Below are positions 1-8,391 of a stretch of 35,490 bases of DNA, piece by piece (within the stretch, counting starts at the first letter, position 1; each line of letters begins with the position of its first letter). Origin of the DNA: Chloroflexota bacterium (GTDB lineage Bacteria > Chloroflexota > Anaerolineae > UBA2200). The notes beneath the pieces are model-generated. The model did not search any database, was not told the origin of the DNA, and was given only the letters and a program-made list of their open reading frames with translations. The translations under genes were made by a program, and so were the position numbers. The stretch lies in contig JACIWW010000030.1 in the NCBI GenBank assembly GCA_014360905.1, positions 1-35,490 on the forward strand, in the 5' to 3' direction.

Positions 1-49
1 CAGCCTCTGCCAATAGCTGCGCTTTGATCTCTGCACGGGTGCGTTTCAT
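1..49 (-). CDS. N-terminal 16 codons of an unidentified protein (runs off the window)
   Basis: On the minus strand an ATG at 49-47 opens a frame reading MKRTRAEIKAQLLAEA to the window edge. It is preceded by a plausible ribosome-binding site (AGAAAGGA, about 6 nt before the ATG). Only 16 residues are visible, so function cannot be assigned. The charged helical start resembles N-termini I associate with some transposase-type proteins (ISKra4-like), but this is a weak impression. It is transcribed away from rnpB. The AT-rich gap between them holds a short near-tandem repeat (GCCCCAAATTT / GCCCCCAAATT, about 92-114) that could be an element end, but nothing confirms this. Confidence 0.45.
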   Translation of the reverse strand, partial: MKRTRAEIKAQLLAEA

Positions 50-141
50 CTTAGATTCCTTTCTCTTGAGCTTCGATTCTTCCCTACATTATGCCCCAAA
101 TTTGCCCCCAAATTGAAATACACCCATTAGGATCTGCCAAG

Positions 142-170
142 TTGCTCAAAACCAATAAATATGTTATAAT
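142..170 (+). promoter_or_regulatory. Promoter of rnpB
   Basis: A -35 element TTGCTC (142-147) and a perfect -10 TATAAT (165-170) are separated by exactly 17 nt. The expected start point (about 177) coincides with the first paired base of RNase P RNA helix P1, so the transcript probably starts at or very near the mature 5' end. Confidence 0.75.
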
Positions 171-176
171 GTAAGC

Positions 177-619
177 GGTATCCGACCAGGTCGGGCAATC
201 GCGGGCCAGCGCTTGTCGGTAGATTCCTGCATTGCAGGTATGCCGAGACGGCTGGCTCGAGGAAAGTCCGAGCTCCATAGAGCACGATGCTGGGTAACAC
301 CCAGGCGGGGTGACCCGACGGAATAGTGCAACAGAAAGCAGGTCGCCCTGTGGCGTACTGATTACGCTGCGGGGTCAGAGTGCAACGGTGGTGTAAGAGA
401 CCACCAGCGGGCCAGGTGACTGGTCCGGCTAGGCAAACCCCATCGGGAGCAAGGTCAAACGGAGGGCGCCATGGCCTATGCCATGCCGGGGCTGCTCGTC
501 CCGTGACCCTCAGGTAGACCGCTAGAGACGGCAGGTAACTGTCGTCCCAGAGAGATGATTGCCGTCCTGCGCGATTTTGCCAGGATACAGAACTCGGCTT
601 ATAGACCTGGTCGGGTATC
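177..619 (+). ncRNA. rnpB: RNase P RNA (bacterial class A-like)
   Basis: This is the catalytic RNA of ribonuclease P, which matures the 5' ends of tRNAs. Diagnostic conserved blocks are present: GAGGAAAGTCCGAGCTCC (259-276, P4 5' strand region), the AGTGCAACAGAAAG block near 325-338, and ACAGAACTCGGCTTATAG (587-604, P4 3' strand region and J2/4). Helix P1 closes the molecule: 182-192 is perfectly complementary to 604-614, and wobble and Watson-Crick pairs extend it to about 177/619. Length of about 443 nt is normal for the type A fold. The 3' end is set by P1, so a few unpaired nucleotides may follow. It sits directly upstream of the dcw cluster. No convincing T-rich terminator is visible between 620 and 724. 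Confidence 0.95.
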
Positions 620-724
620 ACGTCAGTTCCAGGCCAAAAGGCAAGAGGCCATCTAGACCTCTCCCAGTGGCCCGAATTGTGTGGTCGAACCTTAAAATTT
701 AGCCTGCAATCCCCCTCTACCCAC

Positions 725-753
725 TTTACAAAAATGGAAAAATGTGGTAGAAT
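725..753 (+). promoter_or_regulatory. Promoter of the mraZ / dcw cluster
   Basis: TTTACA (725-730) and TAGAAT (748-753) with a 17-nt spacer form a strong sigma70-type promoter, predicted start about 760. It lies 83 nt before the mraZ ATG and overlaps the MraZ repeat array, the geometry expected for autorepression. It is the only clear promoter seen before the tightly packed 17-kb cluster. Confidence 0.7.
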
Positions 754-779
754 ATGGTAAGAAATGGGGCTTTGTGGGG
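735..779 (+). promoter_or_regulatory. MraZ operator: five TGG-type boxes at 10-bp period
   Basis: TGGAA (735), TGGTA (745), TGGTA (755), TGGGG (765) and TGGGG (775) begin exactly 10 bp apart, so they fall on one face of the helix. MraZ is known to bind direct repeats of the TGGGN type spaced at 10 bp upstream of its own gene and repress the dcw cluster. The two downstream boxes match that consensus and the three upstream ones are relaxed. The array covers the -10 element and the start site, so binding should block transcription. Confidence 0.7.
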
Positions 780-835
780 AATTGACCCTGCAAAATAGCC
801 CCAAAACGGAGCCCAGGTGGGGGGATTTAGAACAA

Positions 836-1273
836 ATGTTCTTAGGCCGGTTCGAACACACGATTGATGACAAAGGCCGATTGACCATCCCAAGCCGGTA
901 TCGTACTACTCTCTCCGCCGGAGTGGTGATCACACGCGGTATTGATGGCTGCCTGTTTATCTTTCCTATCGCCAGATGGGAGCAGTTATCGGAGAAATTG
1001 GAACAATTCCCTACCATTACTCAGGACGAATCCCGTTCTTTCGTTCGTTTTTTCTTCACTGAAGCCATTGATTGCCTGCCCGATAAGCAAGGCCGCATCT
1101 TAATCCCCACTTACCTCCGTGAATATGCTCAATTGCGCGACACGGTGATCGTCGCTGGAGTGCGCGACCATCTGGAAGTCTGGAACCCTGAGGCCTATGC
1201 CAAGGACAATGCCAGGCTGGAGAAGGACGTGCGCGCCTTCGCTACCACGCTGAGCCAACAGAGAATCCTATGA
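836..1273 (+). CDS. mraZ: Transcriptional regulator MraZ
   Basis: MraZ is a ring-forming DNA-binding protein with two SpoVT/AbrB-like domains that represses the dcw operon from direct repeats in its own promoter. The 145-residue length is typical. The start is set at ATG 836 ([20 protein letters not shown]), the canonical MraZ N-terminus, with a G-rich ribosome-binding site (about 819-826). An upstream in-frame ATG at 764 would add 24 non-homologous residues and lies inside the operator. The second conserved AbrB half is seen at [20 protein letters not shown]. The stop overlaps the rsmH start in an ATGA junction, indicating translational coupling. The five-box array upstream is its likely target. 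Confidence 0.95.
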   Translation: MFLGRFEHTIDDKGRLTIPSRYRTTLSAGVVITRGIDGCLFIFPIARWEQLSEKLEQFPTITQDESRSFVRFFFTEAIDCLPDKQGRILIPTYLREYAQLRDTVIVAGVRDHLEVWNPEAYAKDNARLEKDVRAFATTLSQQRIL

Positions 1274-2187
1274 ATGGCCACGAGCCAGTGCTCTATGCGG
1301 AGGCGATGTCCCTTCTTGCTCCGCATCCAGGAGGCGCGTACATTGATGGTACTGTAGGTGCCGGAGGGCATGCCAGGGGCATCTTGGAGCTCTCTGGCCC
1401 CGATGGCCGTTTGTTGGGCATTGACTTGGATGTGCAAGCCCTACAAAGTGCCCGCCAAGTGCTCGCAGGCTATGGTGCACGCGTTACGTTGGTGTACGGC
1501 AGTTTTGCCCAACTCAGCGCGATCGCCCATGAGCATGGTTTTTGCCCCGTGGACGGGGTGTTGCTGGATTTGGGACTTTCAACAATGCAATTAGCTGCAC
1601 CGGAGCGGGGTTTTTCTTTTCAGTTAGAAGGACCTCTTGATATGCGCTTTGATATGTCGGCAGATACGACGGCAGCCGACTTGATCAACATGCTGCCGGA
1701 AGATGAGTTGGCAGACATCCTCTACCGCTATGGCGAGGAGAGGATGTCCAGACGTATCGCACGTGCCATTGTCCAGGCGCGCCCGTTGCGCACAACGACC
1801 GAACTGGCGCAACTGGTCACACGGGTGGTCAGACGCAGAGGGCGTATCCATCCTGCTACTAGGACGTTCCAAGCGTTGCGCATCGCGGTCAACAACGAAT
1901 TGGAAGTGCTTGCCCAGGGTTTGGAGCAGGCGGTGGAAGTATTATCCCCCGGAGGGCGGCTGGTAGTGATTGCTTTTCATTCCCTTGAGGATCGCATCGT
2001 GAAGCATTATCTCCGTGAGCAGTCCAGAGGAGATCGCAGCGGTCACGGTCCGATATTGCGTATCCTGACGCCTCATCCCATTCGCCCTTCTCTAGCAGAG
2101 CAGGAGAGGAATCCGCGTAGCCGCAGTGCTCGGCTGCGCGCAGCGGAAAGGCTTCCTTCCGCCGGTAGCGGTAAGACAATGGGGTAA
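1270..2187 (+). CDS. rsmH: 16S rRNA (cytosine-1402-N4)-methyltransferase RsmH
   Basis: RsmH (MraW) transfers a methyl group from SAM to N4 of C1402 in the 16S rRNA decoding centre. The 305-residue protein opens with [12 protein letters not shown], followed by the SAM-binding glycine loop [10 protein letters not shown] (about residues 28-37). The family motif [12 protein letters not shown] and the C-terminal block [18 protein letters not shown] are also visible. Length and order match the family. Its ATG overlaps the mraZ stop by 4 nt. rsmH as second gene of a dcw cluster is the standard arrangement. Confidence 0.96.
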   Translation: MNGHEPVLYAEAMSLLAPHPGGAYIDGTVGAGGHARGILELSGPDGRLLGIDLDVQALQSARQVLAGYGARVTLVYGSFAQLSAIAHEHGFCPVDGVLLDLGLSTMQLAAPERGFSFQLEGPLDMRFDMSADTTAADLINMLPEDELADILYRYGEERMSRRIARAIVQARPLRTTTELAQLVTRVVRRRGRIHPATRTFQALRIAVNNELEVLAQGLEQAVEVLSPGGRLVVIAFHSLEDRIVKHYLREQSRGDRSGHGPILRILTPHPIRPSLAEQERNPRSRSARLRAAERLPSAGSGKTMG

Positions 2188-2193
2188 TAAGGA

Positions 2194-2742
2194 ATGGATA
2201 AGCGCAGGGTTGGTTCACATAGTGGGCATGTGCTGGAATGGGCTGCATCTCATAATGGCATAAGCAGATCTGTGCCGAACGCTCCTTCGGGCAGGGCAAG
2301 TTTGGAGCAATCACGTGACGTGACGCACTGGTTTTATGCGTTGGCTTTGTTGTGCCTCATCAGCCTATTGGCTTTCCTGTATCTAGCCCTGGCTAGTTAT
2401 GTGGCGAATGAGATGGATGCAACGGGGTCGTTGGAGGCGACGATTCAAGCTCTGAAGAAAGAGAACAACAAGCTACGCTTGGAGATTGTGTTAAAGGAAG
2501 ATCCGGCGCGAATCCAACAGGAAGCTAGAGCAATGGGTTTTGCCGAGCCACAGCACGTGGAATATGTGGAAGTGGTACTGAATGAGCCGGTTGTGTCATC
2601 ACCCGATGCTGCGAGCAACAGTCAGCAATCATCAGTGGCAGATGCCCCACCCGCGCCAGGTTGGTGGGCCAACATCCTACGTCAGTTCCGGGCTTGGATT
2701 GATGAAAGTGTCATACCAACTGAGCAACCCAATGAGCAGTAA
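2194..2742 (+). CDS. ftsL: FtsL/DivIC-like divisome membrane protein
   Basis: This is a 182-residue bitopic protein with a polar N-terminus of about 45 residues, one transmembrane segment (about 49-71, FYALALLCLISLLAFLYLAL) and a heptad-like coiled coil (about 78-100, around LKKENNKLRLEI). A Pro/Ser/Gln-rich linker and a short Trp-containing C-terminal tail follow. This is the architecture of FtsL/septum-formation-initiator proteins, which dimerise with FtsB/DivIC partners and activate FtsWI. Primary sequence is poorly conserved, so the call rests on topology and position between rsmH and ftsI. The C-terminal extension beyond the coiled coil is longer than in model FtsL proteins. Confidence 0.75.
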   Translation: MDKRRVGSHSGHVLEWAASHNGISRSVPNAPSGRASLEQSRDVTHWFYALALLCLISLLAFLYLALASYVANEMDATGSLEATIQALKKENNKLRLEIVLKEDPARIQQEARAMGFAEPQHVEYVEVVLNEPVVSSPDAASNSQQSSVADAPPAPGWWANILRQFRAWIDESVIPTEQPNEQ

Positions 2743-2761
2743 AGCAATGGCGGAGGAATAG

Positions 2762-4456
2762 ATGCACACGGATACCCCAGCAGAAACCCAGTTCTATCGC
2801 AGGGCATTTGCCCTGGCTGCGCTGTTGTTGATCGTGGTGGCGGCTGCCATAGGAAGGCTGGCCTACCTGCAGTTCCGGCGTCCACCTTGGGTTCGTCCGG
2901 ACGATGTAGTGCAACGCATTGACCTACCGGCACAACGCGGGAACATTTATGACTGTCACGGCTATCTATTAGCTGTAGATGCTACAGTTTATGACATTAT
3001 GGCGATCACGGATCAGATTACGGACACACGCCGCGTCGCGGACAAGTTGGCGCCATTGCTGCAAGAACAAGCAGAAAAGTTGCAGGGCTTGCTGCGAGAG
3101 AAAAGCGCCCATGTACACCTGAAGCGCGTATTCAGAGAAGAGGTGGTGAAAAGCATTGAGGCTTTGGGCATGGATGGCTTGATGGTTATCCCAAGGCTAG
3201 GCCGCGTCTATCCCCATGAGGAGCTGGCTGCCTCGGTGCTGGGCTTTGTCACAGATGATAAGCAGGCTTGCTATGGCGTAGAAGCGTATTACGATCGCTT
3301 CCTAACCGGTGAGGCAGGTTTGCGCGAGATAGAGCGCGATGCAATAGGCAGCCTGATGTACAAAGTTAACCCTGCGCGCGATGGCGCAGATTTATATTTG
3401 ACTCTCGATCGGAACATGCAACAGATCGTGGAGGAAGTTCTGGCCAAGGCTGTGGATACGAACAAAGCCCAAAAGGGCGTGGCCATTGTGATGGACCCCA
3501 AGACGGGTGCCATCTTGGCCATGGCTGTGTATCCTACCTATGATCCGAATACCCGTGCTGTGACCGACCAGAATGTCTATGTGAACAGTGCTATCAGCGA
3601 GCTTTACGAGCCGGGCTCTGTGTTCAAAATCGTTACCATTGTTTCCGCCTTGGATGCTGGGATGATTACCCCGTCGAGCACATACTATGACCAAGGACAG
3701 ATTGTCGTAGGGGGCCGCGTGATCCGTAACGCGAATGGCGTAACCTATGGCCAGACGACCATGACGGACTTGCTGGCCTATTCCTTGAACGTGGGTGCAG
3801 CGCACGTCAGCACAAAACTGGGAGCGCGCACGTTCTATGACTATGTGCGCCGCTTCGGTTTCGGCCAACTGACTGGTGTTGACCTGGCCTATGAACTTTC
3901 AGGATGGGTGCGGCTACCGGGTGACAGGGAATGGCATGAGTCAGATTTGGGAACCAATTCTTTTGGGCAGGGTCTTGCTGCAACCCCACTACAGATGCTC
4001 TGCGCAGTGGCAGCAGTGGCTAACCAAGGGGTCATGATGCGGCCGCGCATAGTGTCGCGCATCGTAGATGGCGACCGGGTGACGGAAGTCCCGCCGCAAA
4101 CGATAGGGCGCGTCGTCTCGGCTGAGGCAGCCGCGCAGGTAACGCAGATGCTCGTATACGCTGTGGACAATGTGTTGACCTTAGCTGCCATTCCGGGTTA
4201 CAAGGTGGCCGGGAAAAGCGGTACCTCACAGGTGGCTAGGCCCACTGGGGATTATGACCCGGAGCAGACTATCGCTTCTTTTGCCGGCTATGTGCCGGCA
4301 GATGATCCAAGGCTGGCGATACTCGTTGTCATATATCGCCCCCAGAAGGAGCATTGGGGCATCAGGGCCGCAGCGCCAGCCTTCCAGGAGATAGCTCAAC
4401 GGCTTCTGGTTTTGCTCGCTGTACCGCCCGATCATGTGCGGCTGAGCAGGCAGTAG
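2762..4456 (+). CDS. ftsI: Peptidoglycan transpeptidase FtsI (class B penicillin-binding protein)
   Basis: This is the septal D,D-transpeptidase that crosslinks peptidoglycan with FtsW. The 564 residues comprise a short cytoplasmic tail, one transmembrane helix (about 15-36), a PBP dimerisation domain (about 45-200, opening with PAQRGNIYDCHGYLLA) and the transpeptidase domain. Catalytic motifs are intact: SxxK as S286-V-F-K (in YEPGSVFK), SxN as S341-L-N343, and KTG-type as K485-S-G-T. No PASTA repeats follow, unlike many Firmicute/Actinobacterial division PBPs. A GGAGG ribosome-binding site precedes ATG 2762. murE usually follows, but here murF starts 19 nt later. Confidence 0.94.
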   Translation: MHTDTPAETQFYRRAFALAALLLIVVAAAIGRLAYLQFRRPPWVRPDDVVQRIDLPAQRGNIYDCHGYLLAVDATVYDIMAITDQITDTRRVADKLAPLLQEQAEKLQGLLREKSAHVHLKRVFREEVVKSIEALGMDGLMVIPRLGRVYPHEELAASVLGFVTDDKQACYGVEAYYDRFLTGEAGLREIERDAIGSLMYKVNPARDGADLYLTLDRNMQQIVEEVLAKAVDTNKAQKGVAIVMDPKTGAILAMAVYPTYDPNTRAVTDQNVYVNSAISELYEPGSVFKIVTIVSALDAGMITPSSTYYDQGQIVVGGRVIRNANGVTYGQTTMTDLLAYSLNVGAAHVSTKLGARTFYDYVRRFGFGQLTGVDLAYELSGWVRLPGDREWHESDLGTNSFGQGLAATPLQMLCAVAAVANQGVMMRPRIVSRIVDGDRVTEVPPQTIGRVVSAEAAAQVTQMLVYAVDNVLTLAAIPGYKVAGKSGTSQVARPTGDYDPEQTIASFAGYVPADDPRLAILVVIYRPQKEHWGIRAAAPAFQEIAQRLLVLLAVPPDHVRLSRQ

Positions 4457-4475
4457 GGTTAGTAGGGTTTTGGAC

Positions 4476-5903
4476 ATGGCATTGACGCTTGCTGATGTAT
4501 GGAGTGCATTGGGCCAGGGCCCTTGGCCCTGGGAAGAGATGGCTCGTCTGCCGTTTACCGATGTGGTCATTGATTCGCGTGCTGTCGTGGAAGGCAGCTT
4601 GTTCGTAGCCTTGCCAGGCGAGCATACCGATGGGCACTTGTTTGTCGGCGATGCTTTCCGTCGTGGAGCACGGGCAGCGCTCGTGCATCGCGCAGTAGAT
4701 GATGCTGGCACTCTGGTAGATGTCAGGAAGCCGCTCGATGCTGAGGTGCCAGTCCAATTGCCAGTGTGCTTTGTGGTACCCAATACCTTGGCCGGCCTGC
4801 AAACTCTGGCTGCTTACTGGCGCAGGAAACACGCAAAATGCCGAGTGGTCGGCATCACCGGCAGCGTAGGGAAGACCACGACGAAAGAACTGATCGCTGC
4901 GGTGCTACGGCAGCGTTTCTGTACTTTGAAAAGCCCAGAGAATTACAACAATGAGGTGGGACTACCGCTGTCTGTGCTGCGCCTGCATCAAGATGTGGAG
5001 TGGCTGGTACAGGAGATGGCGATGTATGACCTAGGTGAGATCGCGCTCCTATCACGGATCGCTTTGCCAGAAGTGGGCGTGGTGACTAATGTTGGCCCTA
5101 CGCACCTGGAGCGCCTGGGCACGATCGAACGCATCGCCCAGGCAAAGGCCGAGTTGGTGCAGGCTTTGCCGCCAGAGGGACTGGCGGTGCTGAATGGAGA
5201 CGATGCACGCGTGCGTGCCATGGCCTCCTTGACTTCGGCGAAAAGCGTGCTCTACTATGGCCTGGAGCCGCACAATGATCTCTGGGCAGATGAAATTCAA
5301 ACGCGCGGCTTGGAAGGGCTATGGCTGCGCTTTCACTTTCGAGGGCAGTCTGTGTCTGCGCACTTGCCTCTGTTGGGGCAACACAGCGTGCACAGTGCTT
5401 TGGCTGCGACTGCTGTGGGCCTGAGTCAAGGGTTGATCTGGGAGGAGATCCTCACTGGCTTACAGGACAAATCGGCGCAAGTGCGGCTGATCGTAGTCCC
5501 AGGCGTGCGCGGCACTACTATTTTGGACGATACCTACAATGCCAGCCCCGCTTCCACTTTGGCTGCGCTCAACCTCCTGGCTGAGATGGATGGGCGTAAG
5601 GTCGCAGTTCTTGGAGGGATGCTGGAGTTGGGCAGTTATGAGACAGAAGGACACCGCCTAGTTGGGCGACGAGCAGCAGAGGTAGCCTCTGTGTTGGTTA
5701 CAGTTGGCCGACTGGGGCATCTGATTGCAGAGGAAGCAATCACTACAGGCATGCCCTCTTCTGCTGTGCATGCTGTTGCGGACAACGATGAGGCGGTGCA
5801 GGTTCTGCAGCAGATTCTGGTTGAAGGCGATTTTGTCCTGGTCAAGGGGTCGCGGGGGATTGCGATGGAGAATATCGTGTCCAGACTAGCGAGAGGTGAG
5901 TGA
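4476..5903 (+). CDS. murF: UDP-MurNAc-tripeptide--D-Ala-D-Ala ligase MurF
   Basis: MurF adds D-Ala-D-Ala to UDP-MurNAc-tripeptide in the cytoplasm, using ATP. The 475-residue protein has an N-terminal substrate domain (VVIDSRAVVEGSLFVALPGE, typical of MurE/MurF), the ATP P-loop GITGSVGKTTT with K133, and the ligase C-terminal domain containing ILDDTYNASPAS, a MurF signature. ATG 4476 is preferred to an in-frame TTG at 4470 because AGGG at 4464-4467 is well spaced only for the ATG. Its stop TGA overlaps the mraY ATG (TGATG). Domain content is MurF only, so it is not a MurE-MurF fusion. Confidence 0.94.
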   Translation: MALTLADVWSALGQGPWPWEEMARLPFTDVVIDSRAVVEGSLFVALPGEHTDGHLFVGDAFRRGARAALVHRAVDDAGTLVDVRKPLDAEVPVQLPVCFVVPNTLAGLQTLAAYWRRKHAKCRVVGITGSVGKTTTKELIAAVLRQRFCTLKSPENYNNEVGLPLSVLRLHQDVEWLVQEMAMYDLGEIALLSRIALPEVGVVTNVGPTHLERLGTIERIAQAKAELVQALPPEGLAVLNGDDARVRAMASLTSAKSVLYYGLEPHNDLWADEIQTRGLEGLWLRFHFRGQSVSAHLPLLGQHSVHSALAATAVGLSQGLIWEEILTGLQDKSAQVRLIVVPGVRGTTILDDTYNASPASTLAALNLLAEMDGRKVAVLGGMLELGSYETEGHRLVGRRAAEVASVLVTVGRLGHLIAEEAITTGMPSSAVHAVADNDEAVQVLQQILVEGDFVLVKGSRGIAMENIVSRLARGE

Positions 5904-6862
5904 TGGCCCAGGCACTTTTGTGGGGCAGTGTGTCTTTTCTGTTGGCCGTGCTCAGCGGCGGGCCGCTCATACGTCTGCTGCGCCGCTACCGAATTGGCAA
6001 GACCATCCGCATAGACGGGCCAGCCAGGCATCAGGTCAAGATGGGGACGCCAACCATGGGCGGGTTGATGATACTCGTCCCTGTGCTCTTGGTCACCGTG
6101 CTGACCAACCTGATCGGGCGATATTCGATTTTGATGCCTTTGGGAGTGATGATTGCCTATGGCCTGCTGGGTCTATATGACGATTGGCGCGGCATCCACG
6201 ACCGCTTAGGGGTGGGGATGTTGGCCCGGCTCAAGTTTCCGTGGCAAGTTGTGATTGGCTTGCTAGCGGCATTAGGACTGCGTTTTGTCCTGGATTTGGG
6301 TGGCATGGCCGTGCCCACCTTTCCCAAGGAGTTCGACATTGGCTGGTGGTATCTGCCGATTGCCACTTTCTTGATCGTTGGCACTGCAAATGCCGTCAAC
6401 CTAACCGATGGCCTGGATGGCTTAGCAGGTGGTACGAGTGCCATTGCCTACATCGCCTATGGGGTTATTGCTTATTTGCAGAACCAGATCTATCTAGCTA
6501 CCTTCTGCTTCACAATGGTCGGTGCCATCCTGGCTTTTCTGTGGTACAACGCTTACCCAGCGGAACTGTTCATGGGCGATGTTGGTTCGATGGCCATCGG
6601 GGCAACGCTAGCCACGGTGGCCTTGATGACCGAGCAATGGCTTTTGTTGGCGGTGGTCGGGGTCGTCTTTGTGGCAGAAGCAATGTCCGACCTATTGCAA
6701 GTGGGGTATTTCAAATTGACCCATGGCAAGAGGTTGTTCAGGATGGCTCCCTTGCATCACCATTTCGAGTTGCTAGGCTGGTCGGAGGTGCAGATTACAC
6801 AGCGTTTCTGGCTGATTGCGATTCTGGCGGCGATGGTGGGCATTGCCCTGGCGTTGTGGTAA
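5903..6862 (+). CDS. mraY: Phospho-MurNAc-pentapeptide transferase MraY
   Basis: MraY is an integral membrane enzyme that moves phospho-MurNAc-pentapeptide from UDP to undecaprenyl phosphate, forming lipid I. The 319 residues form about ten transmembrane helices. Signatures visible: GTPTMGGLMIL near residue 49, GLYDDW (first aspartate motif), NAVNLTDGLDGLAGG (catalytic/Mg-binding loop), ELFMGDVGSMAIG, and APLHHHFELLGW near the C-terminus. ATG 5903 is chosen over a GTG three bases upstream. AGAGGTGAG just ahead serves as ribosome-binding site, and the start overlaps the murF stop by one base. Confidence 0.96.
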   Translation: MAQALLWGSVSFLLAVLSGGPLIRLLRRYRIGKTIRIDGPARHQVKMGTPTMGGLMILVPVLLVTVLTNLIGRYSILMPLGVMIAYGLLGLYDDWRGIHDRLGVGMLARLKFPWQVVIGLLAALGLRFVLDLGGMAVPTFPKEFDIGWWYLPIATFLIVGTANAVNLTDGLDGLAGGTSAIAYIAYGVIAYLQNQIYLATFCFTMVGAILAFLWYNAYPAELFMGDVGSMAIGATLATVALMTEQWLLLAVVGVVFVAEAMSDLLQVGYFKLTHGKRLFRMAPLHHHFELLGWSEVQITQRFWLIAILAAMVGIALALW

Positions 6863-6905
6863 GTCAAAACCCAGCCAGGATTCATGCTTCGGGATGAGGT
6901 ATAGC

Positions 6906-8384
6906 GTGAGCACAGGACAATCTGATGTGCGCGACGAATGGAATCTGAAGGGCAAGCGGGTTACGGTGCTTGGACTTGGCCGTGAGGGCACCGCTCTGAC
7001 GCGCTTTCTGGTCGAGCAGGGCGCTCATGTCACCGTCAGCGATCTGAAAGATGCCTCGCAGTTGCAGCCGGTTCTGGCGCAACTGAATGGCATGCCCGTG
7101 CGCTACTTCCTGGGCGGCCATCCGCAGGAGATTTTGGATTGCGCTGTGCTCTTCGTCAGTCCAGGAGTGCCATTGGATGCACCGATTGTGGTGGAGGCCA
7201 GGCGGCGTGGCCTGACGCTGAGCAGCGAGTCGCGCTTGTTCTGTCGCCTATGCCCGGCACTCATTGTTGGGATCACCGGGTCGAGTGGCAAGACAACGAC
7301 TTCCACTCTGGTTGCCAAGATGTTGGAGAAAGGTGGGCACACTGTGCACCTGGGCGGCAATATCGGCAATCCGCTCATCAACCGCTTGCCTCTGATACGC
7401 CCAAGCGATATAGTGGTGATGGAACTATCCAGCTTCCAGTTGGACTTTTTCGACCCATTGTTCGGTGCGCAGCCGCACGGCGATTTGGTCAGCCCGCTTT
7501 TCCCACCTGGTGGCTGGAGCCCACCCATTGCAGCGGTGCTGAATATCACACCGAACCATCTAGACCGGCATCCAACCATGGAGGACTATATTGCGGCTAA
7601 GCAGAAAATCGTGCGCTATCAACGGCCACGGGATCATGCCTTGCTCAATCTCGATGACGCAGTGGCGCAGAGCTTTGCTACCCATTGCCTGGGTCGCATC
7701 GCCTTCTTCAGCCTGAGCAGGCAAGTCCCGCTTGGGGCTTACCTGAAGGGGGACAGCCTGGTGCTGCGCAGTGAGGGCCGCGAGACTGCAGTGTGCTCCG
7801 TTGGCGAGATACGCTTGCGCGGGCGGCATAACGTGGCCAACATGCTGGCTGCCTGCGCCATTGCCAACCTGCTCAGTGTGCCCGTGCAGGCAATGGCTGA
7901 GGTGGCAAGGACTTTTGCGGGAGTGGAGCACCGCCTGGAACTGGTGTGCAAGTGGCGCGGCGTATGGTACTACAACGATTCGATTGCCACATCACCGGAG
8001 AGGGCAATAGCAGCGCTCAATTCTTTCGCTGAGCCGATCGTGCTGCTCGCTGGCGGGCGCGATAAGCATCTACCATGGACAGATTGGGCCGACCTTGTCC
8101 GGCAGAAAGTGGTACATGTCATTGTCTTTGGCGAGGCTGCGGCATTGATCGAGAGGGAGTTATATAAATTGGGCGGCCAGGTACCGCCGGTGCATCACGC
8201 TGAGAGCCTGGCCCATGCTGTGCAATTAGCCGCCGAATTGGCAAAACCCGGCCAGGTAGTGCTCTTCTCACCTGGCGGAACGAGCTTTGATGCCTTCCGT
8301 GATTATGCGGAACGAGGAGAAACCTTCAAGCGCCTGGTTCATGCTTTGTGCCATCCGTGCTGCACAAATCAGGGTGGAGCGTGA
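6906..8384 (+). CDS. murD: UDP-MurNAc-L-alanine--D-glutamate ligase MurD
   Basis: MurD adds D-glutamate to UDP-MurNAc-L-Ala. It has a Rossmann-like N-domain (KRVTVLGLGREGTALTRFL), an ATP loop GITGSSGKTTTS (K129 with this start), VMELSSFQLD, NITPNHLDRH, and a C-domain with YNDSIATSPE. About 18 extra residues, rich in Pro/Gly, separate SSFQLD from PPIAAVLNITPNHLD compared with model MurD proteins. GTG 6906 is preferred because GAGGT lies 5-6 nt upstream. ATG 6894 in the same frame is the alternative, and a further upstream ATG would overlap mraY. It is followed 7 nt later by ftsW. Confidence 0.92.
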   Translation: MSTGQSDVRDEWNLKGKRVTVLGLGREGTALTRFLVEQGAHVTVSDLKDASQLQPVLAQLNGMPVRYFLGGHPQEILDCAVLFVSPGVPLDAPIVVEARRRGLTLSSESRLFCRLCPALIVGITGSSGKTTTSTLVAKMLEKGGHTVHLGGNIGNPLINRLPLIRPSDIVVMELSSFQLDFFDPLFGAQPHGDLVSPLFPPGGWSPPIAAVLNITPNHLDRHPTMEDYIAAKQKIVRYQRPRDHALLNLDDAVAQSFATHCLGRIAFFSLSRQVPLGAYLKGDSLVLRSEGRETAVCSVGEIRLRGRHNVANMLAACAIANLLSVPVQAMAEVARTFAGVEHRLELVCKWRGVWYYNDSIATSPERAIAALNSFAEPIVLLAGGRDKHLPWTDWADLVRQKVVHVIVFGEAAALIERELYKLGGQVPPVHHAESLAHAVQLAAELAKPGQVVLFSPGGTSFDAFRDYAERGETFKRLVHALCHPCCTNQGGA

Positions 8385-8391
8385 GGAAACT

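Noticed and set aside
764-835. Upstream ATG extension of mraZ
   Set aside because: It lies within the operator repeats and adds residues unlike MraZ; ATG 836 gives the canonical N-terminus.
127-1017. Long minus-strand open frame (296 codons) across rnpB and the mraZ start
   Set aside because: It is antisense to the RNase P RNA and mraZ, shows no recognisable domain and no ribosome-binding site.
4476-5903. MurE-MurF fusion to explain the missing murE
   Set aside because: The protein has one P-loop, MurF-specific motifs and 475 residues, so it is MurF alone.
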